DNA from: Smittium culicis
Taxonomy: Eukaryota; Kickxellomycota; Harpellomycetes; Harpellales; Legeriomycetaceae
Length of the DNA: 16,283 nt
Direction of reading: 5' to 3'
NCBI GenBank assembly: GCA_001970855.1
Contig: LSSN01001768.1
Span: 1 to 16,283, forward strand
Made by a program: the position numbers and the translations under genes. A model generated the notes under the pieces. That model was not told the DNA's origin. It searched no databases and worked only from the letters and a program-made list of their open reading frames with translations. This document shows, in pieces, positions 9,431-16,283 of the stretch (position 1 is the first letter of the stretch; each line of letters starts with the position of its first letter).

Positions 9431-10745
9431 GGGAGATTCATTTCTATGCAAGAAAATGATGTATAATTAAAAAGCATCAAATAAAATTATAAGTGAACAG
9501 CCGAAATACTAGCCAAATATTTTTTATTCTTTTTTAAAAAGAAAAATAGTTGACTAGGACAATATATAAAATAAATCAGTTTTTTTAATGAAAATTTCGC
9601 TCACAATTTTTTATGGTGGAGGATGAAGTGTATATGGGAGATTGTTGCGAGGAGCGGAACTTTTCATATTAAATTTTTCATACTTTGCAACATTTCTTTT
9701 ATTTTTTTATCTTATTATTAATTACCACCGAATGGCTTACCTATTACGGCAAATAGCTTTACCTAATATAAATAAGCGAATATAATTTCTAAGAAAAAAA
9801 AGTTTCGTTTCGGCCTAAGAATATCGCATATAAATATAATGAGGGATATTTGTCAAACAATTTACCTTTTCTTTCAAAAAGTTAGATTTCACGAAAGCAA
9901 TTAAATCTCAGCTTACGAATAAAGCCGATTAAATTATGAGAATGAGTAAGCTGAATATATATGGGAGACTCTTTTTTTGAGGAGCGATATTTTTTGCATT
10001 GAATTTTCACTTTGCTTCAAAATTTATTTTGGGGTTAAATTCGAAAAATATAACTTATAAAATGAACCAAATAGTTTAACGGAATGATACACCTTGAAAC
10101 TACTAACAAATAAAGCCCAAGGAATACAAGATCCTGTCTCCTTTAGAGTATGCTAAATACGGGAGATTATTTCTAGGAACGGAAATTTTCCTATTTAATT
10201 TTTCCAACTCATTGTCTTTACTTTTATTTATAAATGCTTGAAGAAACTATCATCAAATGAATTACCTGATACAACTAGTGGCTTTATCTAATTAAATGTG
10301 CAAATAGCATTCCAAGGAAAAAGGATTCCTCTTTCATTAAGAGTATACCAATTATGATGATGTATGTACAGATTTGGAGATTGTAAATATTTATAGTCCA
10401 GGTTGACGGATAATTATTTCTGAGCTAATTATTCAAGTTGGTGATTAGCTACAAATAAACAAACGAAATAATCTAAATTTTATCACTTGGATATGAAACC
10501 ACTCCGCATTTAGGTGTATTTAGGAGAGTGATACTTTGCTTTTACCGAAAACTTTTTTTTTTTGAAATTTATATTTTCCTTTTCAATGATATGTGGATTT
10601 AGAGGCAAGAAATCAAGACGTATTTATTGAGAGCATGTATCTTACTTTTATGAAAAGATGTAATTACCCAGTTTGGGTATTTGGGGAGCGGAGTTTTTTT
10701 TACAATTGTTAATATTATCTGAAGCGAATCAGATACAAGTAACAA
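9431..10745 (+). repeat. Degenerate tandem-like repeat array, ~120-215 bp spacing
   Basis: A GGGAGA-type block recurs at about 9431, 9636, 9842, 9963, 10161, 10376, 10523 and 10683. The copies at 9636, 9963 and 10161 align over about 65 bp: GGGAGAYT, a T-rich spacer, GGAGCGGAA or a close variant, TTTT, then ATTTAATTTTTC and a T-rich tail. A second shared block precedes some copies, with similar sequence at about 9733-9800, 10085-10150 and 10258-10345, including AAGGAA...CCT...AGAGTAT. The copies have drifted far apart and spacing is uneven. No open reading frame runs through the array. The function is unknown; old satellite DNA is the simplest reading. Confidence 0.5.
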
Positions 10746-11000
10746 TCTAATGAGTCAATTTATGATATCGATTTTCTAATAGAGCTTGTAATTAGAATTG
10801 GTGTTGTAGATCAGAGAAAAGCTTAGGAGAAAAGAGTCAAATCATTGAAACAACTTTAGGTACGTGACTAGCAATTGAAATTCAGTTGATTTGCTAACAC
10901 TTTGATTTACAATGAAATACAGAATTTAATAATACATAATTTGTATGAGAAGGGGTATGGGTGATTAGACGAGTAGAATAGGTTATGTAATCATTAGATA
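10746..11000. other. Unassigned stretch between repeat array and decayed frames
   Basis: A less T-rich stretch with no recognisable feature. Some plus-strand codon-like sequence (about 10890-10960) may be the upstream edge of the decayed gene proposed next, but stops are frequent. Confidence 0.3.
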
Positions 11001-11979
11001 TACAGTTTTTCCCCCTATGGTGTTGCAGTGTGCTTGCAACTATTTTTTATTAAAAAGAGAGATACTTTTAGTTTTTATCAAGTGCTTCCAAATCAATACA
11101 TGTATCATAAATTTTTTTCGAGTATCTTTATTTACTATGGAGAAATAATTTACTTTAAATAGAGCATTTATAGTTGGTAATAGAGAGTAATAATTGGCAG
11201 TGATATTACTCGATTTAAAATAGGAATAGGGGTGCAAAAGGTAGAGGTACTTTAGAGGAGGGCGAGGCTAAAGAAAGATGTGCAGATATCGATGAGGATC
11301 AAAAGTGGTTTTATGAGCGTGAGGATATTTATAATATGTTTGGCTTGCACTAAAAAAAAAGTATCGCATGAATTCAAGCTAGCATTTTATTTAATGAAGA
11401 ATATTATGTTATACAAATTCGTGTCAATTGGTGGATAGACAAGATATACTCAATTTGAACATAATTATAGTGAAAAAGAAAAAAATAACTACGTATAAAA
11501 AGTTAGCGTAAACGAATAAGAGCATCGAATCGGATCGTAATAGGCCGATAAACATTAATATATGCATTATAGCAATTATCTATGTGAACCGTTTAGTAAT
11601 ATGGCTATTAGCATAACATGAGCAGATATGTATAATAAGTAAAGAGTCGAGAAAGTCAAGAATAAACAGGCTGCTTTATGGCTCTCAATTCTCCCGGATA
11701 AAGATTAGAAAAAATCTTTATAGTGCATAATTGTGGTTTGAGAAATTGAGTTTTAAATTATAGGATTGTTTCTTTGTGGATATAAGTATACCTGAATATC
11801 AGGAAAAATCAGAGGATACGAATATGGGAGCCAGGATACGTGTTTTTGCTCAGAGGTATGGCTTAAAGTATAAAAGCTGAAAGGAGGAGCTTATAGGTAC
11901 CGATGAAATAGAGCATGTGAAGATAAATGCAACTGAGATTTGTTTGCTGTTTAACCTTTTCCCGTTCAATGCTCATTAA
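11001..11979 (+). pseudogene. Possible decayed protein-coding gene, function unknown
   Basis: Three plus-strand frames follow one another with few stops. One runs 11001-11154 without a stop, the next about 11210-11355 (contains EEGEAKERCADIDEDQKWFY), and a third about 11401-11979 has only five internal stops (11509, 11614, 11728, 11761, 11878) in 192 codons before the final TAA. The last part reads VDISIPEYQEKSEDTNMGAR, then RVFAQRYGLKYKS, and after a stop KEELIGTDEIEHVKINATEI, which is mixed, charged and protein-like. The shift from the second to the third frame falls near a nine-A run at 11352. I do not recognise a family. A minus-strand frame at 11040-11237 overlaps it and cannot be excluded. 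Low stop density is observed; a former gene is inference. Confidence 0.28.
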
Positions 11980-12462
11980 AAACAATTTTATGATTCGCAT
12001 ATTGTTTATAGGTATAATTTTTATTTGCTCCTAATTTAGAATAAACCAATAATCAAATGTTTCTCATGACTAACTAGTATTAGTTTCAAGCAGTTGGTTA
12101 TATTTGGTAGATCGCAAACAGTTTACCCATCCATGTAAGTGTTATCATAAAGAATTTTTATTGCTCAGTGTTGATTGCCACAGAGAGATTAGGTAAACTT
12201 GATATTTTATATTAATAAAAAAGTTAAATTTTGATTACGAGTGCTTTTAGCTAAATTAAATTCCAATAAAAATGTGGATACAAATAGACGGCGATCCACG
12301 TCAGTCAGCTTTTTTTTAAAAAAAAAAACTCTTGGACAAAAAGGGATCTGTTGCAATTTCTTTTGTTCTAGATGTTCGGATTGCGAGGAGTTTGGGACAT
12401 TTTCTTTAGATTTCTCCTTGGATTTGGGTAATAGCAAGGGGCTTCTAGACTAAAATATTATA
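11980..12462. other. No assigned gene; overlapping weak frames on both strands
   Basis: Frames of about 70 codons overlap on opposite strands at 12207-12453, around a T8A10 run near 12310. Neither starts with ATG. The minus-strand one is Lys/Ser/Pro-rich at its beginning (PKSKEKSKENVPNSSQ), and its frame is preceded by a TTTTAG that could be a splice acceptor. I cannot decide between a minus-strand exon and chance. Confidence 0.3.
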
Positions 12463-12609
12463 GAGAATACTAGATCTAGATTATTCTTCTCATCATCTAT
12501 ACGCGGAGAACAATTCAACTTGCATCTCCAATTATCCGTGTCCAAAGCAGTTGTCTATATGGTAAGCTCAATTGGACCGATTCTCGGAAGCGGGACACTT
12601 ATTACATAA
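12463..12609 (+). pseudogene. Possible fragment of a second MFS transporter
   Basis: A plus-strand frame without a stop until the TAA at about 12607. It includes RGEQFNLHLQLSVSKAVVYM followed by VSSIGPILGSGTLIT. The GP..G pattern after a hydrophobic stretch resembles motif C in helix 5 of MFS drug/H+ antiporters, and an Arg-Gly lies upstream, as in the loop before that helix. The Arg-Gly to Gly-Pro distance is longer than in the intact transporter downstream. GGTAAGC at 12561-12567 could also be a splice donor. It is short and could be coincidental. Confidence 0.22.
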
Positions 12610-12825
12610 TTTATTCGAGACTAAGACCGAAAAAGTGCAAGGATTATTGGTGTATACACTATTGGCTAACAAAAGGTTCGCAATTTGCACTATACATTTA
12701 ACAAGATCTGCGAATCAAATAGCCCTTTTCTTGGCGAAATAATTTCTAAATGACAAACAGCTACTCATAGCATCCAACGCCCTCGCGCAGCAGCTCACAG
12801 CACCCAGACCCTCAGCCTAACACTT

Positions 12826-13140
12826 ATGCTCTGGCCCAAATCCAAACCTAAATCCAAACCTAAAAACTCAACACAGTTCCACCATCTGTTCACATTCAAT
12901 CTAAGAACAATTAACGCCATCATCAGTTTTTACCCTTGGCCTCTATGCAGAAACAGTGGAGTAGTTTGCCTGGCATTAATCAGCCATAAAAATAAGATAG
13001 TCTTCGATGCAAAGAAAACCTTCGAATCAATCCTTTCAAGCCTTGTTCTGCAACACACCTACTTTCATTACTTAGAGAAGTGGCACTCACTATTCTTACA
13101 CACAACTTTGCCACACAATTTCTACCTCTTAAAAGCCTGA
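12826..13140 (+). CDS. Hypothetical 104-residue protein
   Basis: An ATG-started frame in a stretch of clearly higher GC than its surroundings, with third positions often C, like the transporter exons downstream. The product begins with a short Lys/Pro/Ser repeat (PKSKPKSKPKNS, residues 4-15). It continues with a mixed hydrophobic and charged region containing Tyr-Pro-Trp-Pro, then a His/Leu-rich tail. No signal peptide or obvious membrane segment is seen. I do not recognise a family. The frame is also open for about 19 codons upstream of the ATG, so the annotated start could lie inside a longer exon. A 66-codon minus-strand frame overlaps the 3' part and is the main alternative. Confidence 0.4.
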   Translation: MLWPKSKPKSKPKNSTQFHHLFTFNLRTINAIISFYPWPLCRNSGVVCLALISHKNKIVFDAKKTFESILSSLVLQHTYFHYLEKWHSLFLHTTLPHNFYLLKA

Positions 13141-13968
13141 TTTTTCGGTTTTTTCGGCTGTTACTAATAGATATACTCATCGAGCAATTCTGCTGAGCTA
13201 CAATTATCTATTTTATCAGAGGTAAATCAGAGCGAATAAATAGCGACTCGGGCTTGTAAAAATGCGATCTTCATTTCGATATTTTAAGTAAGAGCGCAAA
13301 TTTAGTCAAGTCAAATCGCATTTACTGAGTTAGGAAATTCTTGCTTATAAAGTTGCAAATATTAGATAAACTATTGTTTTTACACTTCACGCTTTTAGCC
13401 AAACAAAAAAAATAAACAATTCTACGCTCGACTTTTTGGGCTTATGACATTTTTCCAAACAAAGATTTCTTGGTGTTTTCACGCCCTCACTTGCGTCTCC
13501 GGCACCTGTCCCCACCTATCCCCCCCACTGTTCCCTGATAAAGTTTATCACCAATATTTACACACCCAATTTTCACTCTTTTTAATGGCAAATTTCTCTT
13601 AGACTTATCACAGCTCTAATATTCCTTAAACTTCTTTCATGTCAAAAAATATCTACGCTTAAAAATCCCCGGATCAATATCTTCCTATCTTCCATTTTCT
13701 ATGTATTTATATATATGGGGTATAGTCCATTTGTTCTATTATTCTATTAAAAGCCGTTTTACTTACCAATTGTCCATTCCATCTTCATATCTATATATTA
13801 CGCTTGATATCCTCTCTTTCGCGTACTCTATTATCAACTTTGGCTCCTATATCCTCTTATCAAAGTTACTTTCGCAACTATACCTATCCTCCTCACCCCC
13901 TCCCCAACTCCTATACTTTTATACCCTCACGCTTACCGATTACTGTATCTACTTCGAATTGAAAGAAA
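13141..13968. other. Intergenic region upstream of the MFS gene
   Basis: Contains pyrimidine-rich tracts (about 13484-13530 and 13881-13930) typical of fungal promoters and 5' leaders, and a TATA-like TTTATATATAT at about 13706-13716. A 105-codon plus-strand frame (13701-14018) overlaps the start of the transporter in another frame; it looks like a by-product of the T-rich leader. Confidence 0.5.
13536..13862 (+). promoter_or_regulatory. Cluster of GATA-factor-type sites upstream of the MFS gene
   Basis: TGATAA/TTATCA hexamers occur as a palindrome TGATAAAGTTTATCA (13536-13550, two sites) and singly at 13605-13610, 13831-13836 and 13857-13862. The core HGATAR is the known recognition site of fungal GATA zinc-finger regulators (nitrogen and iron/siderophore control). 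By rough count, fewer than one such hexamer would be expected by chance in this length at this composition. Binding is inferred only. Confidence 0.3.
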
Positions 13969-15883
13969 ATGCTTTCGAACAACGAAAGCGAAAGGTCGAG
14001 CACACACATAGGCTCTAACTCTTCCACCCCTAAAAACCTTGAAGTATCTCAGTTTCAAGATCCCGAATCTAGCCTCCCAGAAACATCAATAGATTTACAG
14101 CTACAAGATAACGGCTCTTTCGAACCAAGACTTATACTAAGACCCAAAAACATAAAACTATATATATTAATGTAAGCAAACATACCTTCTACCTCTTAGC
14201 TTTAATTTCCATCAATAATTCTATTCTATAAAAATTATTCGCTGAATTCTTAATTGTAAAAAAAACCATATATATATCTTAGGGTAATCTTAGGAACCAT
14301 TGTTTCAAACGTAAACCAAGGTCTACTATCGTCTTCTTATGCTGAAATAGGAAACTTTTACAAGAGATTACAGTTAACCACTTGGCTAAGTCTAGGCTAT
14401 TTATTAGTCTCATCCACTTCACAGCCCTTTTTCTCTCCAATAATCTCAATAATAGGAATAAACAAGTTTATCAATTTATCTTGGTTCTTTCTAATAGTTC
14501 CCTCAATAATAAATGTCTTCAATATTTCTATATGGTCTGTTATTATCTCCTACGCTATTTCGTCTATAGGTTCAATAGGTCTCATAACTGTAACTAATAT
14601 CATCATCTTAGAAGCTCTACCCCCTGAACAAAGAGGCTTCTACTTCTCTATCTCAACTCTAATCCACAACTTAGGTTCAGTTGTTGGTCCCCTAATTGCC
14701 CCCATCATCGTTCCTGCATATGACTACAGAGCTCTTTTCATGCTCTTTTTGGCTCTCTCTGCTGTTGGCTGGGGCTTATGCCTCTTCGGCCTCTACAGAT
14801 CAAACGACTCCAAAGTCAGAGTTCAGACATGGACTAATTTTGACTATATCAGCGGAATTCTACTAATAATAATCATACCGTCTCTCCTCCTCTGTCTCAA
14901 TGGAGTAAGATTTTTTTCCCCAATCTCTATTAACTAAAAATATGAAAATGTAATCGCAATACATAAATAGCCACTAAATCTTATCCAAAAAATTTTTTTT
15001 TTTTTGCAAATCTCTAAACCCTTTTCATTTACGATTTTTTTTCCCTCCTTAAATATAATAGATTCCAGGTACATCTATTTTTTCAAGAAAAGCTACTATA
15101 ACTTTCGGTTGTCTTTTTATCGTTTCAATTTCTCTTTTTGTATATAACGGAATTAAAACAAAAAAAGCTTCAGTTGTGCCTCTAGTAATATTTACAAGAA
15201 GACGAGAAGCCTTTATTTACGCATCCGTCTTTTTTTTCGGCTCTCGATTCATGACATCTTCTTATTTCGTGCCGAATTTTTGCGCTGTTGTTCTTAATTT
15301 AAGCCAAATAAAGCTAGGCCTCATAGCATCATCCTTTTATCTCGGTTCTTCATTTGCTGGAATAATTTACCCAATTGCCAGTAAAATATTCGTGGGCCGC
15401 AGCAAGTATGTTCTATACTACTTTCTGTTGTCTGCTCCTATGGTTTATGAGATTTTTTATACAAAAGACACTAATATGTGGCTCATCTTTGCTCTTGGAT
15501 TTATTTCCGGTATTGGAATCTCGTGCCTAATAATCAACGCCCTCGTATTGCTCTCAAATATCCCCCCTCTTAACCTCAAGCCTATTTATCTCGGGCTCTA
15601 CTCGTTCATCATTACTAGCGGCGTCGCTCTCTCTAGCAGTATTTTGTCCACAATTTACTCAAACCTTATCTCGGGAAAAATTAAATCATTAATCACACTA
15701 AACCCAACTTTAGAATCTGTAATCATTGATGCTTTTAACGACAGCTCAACGGTTTTCTCAGCCGGTTTTTCTCCGCTCCTCCGCGACCAAATTCTCGATG
15801 CTTATACTGTCTCAACATCTAGAACACTGATCGTTGCCGCCTGCTTACCCGTTCTAAGCTTCATCTTCATCCTATTTGCATAA
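13969..15883 (+). CDS. MFS transporter, fungal DHA2-like, 14 helices, three exons
   Basis: Joined exons 13969-14171, 14283-14904 and 15062-15883 give 548 residues, the normal size of 14-helix drug:H+ antiporter-2 proteins; fungal members move drugs, siderophores or basic amino acids across plasma or vacuolar membranes. Residues 1-60 are hydrophilic and Ser-rich, a cytosolic tail. Helix 1 holds TIVSNVNQGLLSSSYAEIG (74-92), followed by a W-L-GYLL helix 2. PPEQRGFYF (181-189) precedes helix 5 with motif C-like GSVVGPL (199-205). Helix 8 is followed by VVPLVIFTRRR, as in the family. NFDYISG and LLRDQILDAYTVS (514-526) also fit. The loop between helices 2 and 3, normally G-X3-D-X2-GRR, reads SPIISIIGINK and lacks the Asp and Args. 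The start is the first ATG in frame. The two introns keep the frame exactly. The substrate cannot be told. AT-rich sequence near 15927 could hold the poly(A) signal. Confidence 0.88.
14172..14282 (+). other. Intron 1 of the MFS gene
   Basis: 111 nt, GTAAGC donor and TATATCTTAG acceptor. It splits the Met-68 codon (AT|G). The coding phase and the helix 1 sequence continue correctly after removal. A second AG 11 nt downstream would break the frame. Confidence 0.75.
14905..15061 (+). other. Intron 2 of the MFS gene
   Basis: 157 nt, GTAAGA donor after codon 275 and AATATAATAG acceptor, phase 0. Without splicing, translation stops at about 14937. With it, CLNG joins IPGTSIFSRKATITFG and helix 8 follows. 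A TTCCAG seven nt downstream is the alternative acceptor but shifts the frame. Confidence 0.72.
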
Positions 15884-16283
15884 GAACAATCGGATCTGCC
15901 GCCTCCTTCTCCACCACAATCCTAACAATAATAAAAAAAATTTGTATTCTCTTCCTACTCCCTCTACCCGAACCTGCGCCCATTAAAAAATTTTCTTTTT
16001 TTACGTCTGTGAAAGCACCAAAATTCCCACTCCGCATCGCCTGAGCCACATTTTCTCGTCTCTATCTGCATTTTACGACGAGGAAAGTAGAGTTGATACG
16101 TCTAGATATAGAAATCGTTGTTATTAGCATATTTTATTTATTTACTTTTTTTTTTTTTTTAGATTTTCTCTACCGTTTTTTTTGTATAATAATAAACTTA
16201 TTTTCTATTTTACCCGCTATTTTATTTAATAAACAGCAATTAGACAGTATTAAATTCCCGCCATAACCATAAGCTTCTATTTA
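15884..16283. other. Region downstream of the MFS gene
   Basis: Pyrimidine-rich DNA with AATAATAAAAAA at about 15927, a plausible 3'-end signal for the transporter. A plus-strand frame of about 46 codons ends near 16120 and a minus-strand frame lies at 15867-16049; neither has supporting features. A long T-run ending TTTAG (about 16147-16161) could be a splice acceptor of a following gene, but this is guesswork. Confidence 0.35.

Noticed and set aside
12207..12453. Opposed frames on both strands; the minus one begins PKSKEKSKEN, similar to PKSKPKSKPKN at the start of the ORF at 12826, hinting at an inverted duplication.
   Set aside because: Nucleotide identity is limited to about 11 bp (CCCAAATCCAA) and neither frame at 12207-12453 has an ATG start.
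13701..14018. 105-codon plus-strand frame of hydrophobic composition ahead of the transporter.
   Set aside because: Overlaps the transporter start in another frame and lies in a T/C-rich leader; composition explains the open frame.
15867..16049. 60-codon minus-strand frame, Gly/Arg-rich in part.
   Set aside because: No ATG at its start, overlaps the transporter's 3' end, and sits in pyrimidine-rich sequence that yields purine-rich open frames by composition.
1..16283. CRISPR arrays, prokaryotic operons, tRNA or rRNA genes.
   Set aside because: No regularly spaced identical repeats, no tRNA-like T-loop motif in a cloverleaf context, and the gene structure is eukaryotic with introns.

Overview
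This window looks like eukaryotic nuclear DNA, most likely from an AT-rich fungus or a close fungal relative. The reasons are a gene split by two short GTAAG...AG introns whose product matches the fungal DHA2 branch of 14-helix major facilitator (MFS) transporters, LINE-type (non-LTR) retrotransposon remains, long AT-rich intergenic DNA, and no operon-like packing. I cannot name the species from sequence alone.

Layout. Positions 1-889 are gene-free AT-rich DNA. An inverted-repeat element of about 1.3 kb lies at 890-2209, with ~105-bp outer arms that extend inward as weaker similarity. Positions 2210-3180 hold nothing recognisable. From about 3180 to 8190, on the minus strand, sit two LINE-type retrotransposons, one apparently inserted in the other. 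The younger one (A, 3381-5633) is cut at its 5' side inside ORF2 and keeps the reverse transcriptase domain and a 3' UTR. It is flanked by an 18-nt near-perfect direct repeat (3363-3380 and 5634-5651) that looks like a target-site duplication. The older one (B) provides ORF1 (gag-like, degraded zinc knuckle, about 6887-8140) and the APE-type endonuclease part of ORF2 (5652-6880). It seems to resume on the other side of A at about 3180-3362. Both are dead: A has nine in-frame stops and a frameshift, and B has many stops and frameshifts. The lesions fit C:G to T:A transitions.

Positions 8190-9430 are AT-rich and empty. From 9431 to about 10745 there is an array of strongly degenerate repeats about 120-215 bp apart, sharing a GGGAGAYT...GGAGCGGAA core. 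Positions 11001-11979 hold plus-strand reading frames with fewer stops than such AT-rich DNA should have, perhaps a decayed gene. A possible fragment of a second transporter lies at about 12463-12609, and a 104-codon ORF of unknown function at 12826-13140.

The one clearly intact gene is the three-exon plus-strand MFS transporter at 13969-15883 (548 residues after splicing). Its upstream region carries five TGATAA/TTATCA hexamers, including a palindromic pair, which would suit control by a fungal GATA factor. The last 400 bases are pyrimidine-rich and hold no assigned gene.

Nothing here shows a multi-gene system acting together. The interest lies in the nested retrotransposons, the two unexplained repeat structures and the transporter with its promoter.
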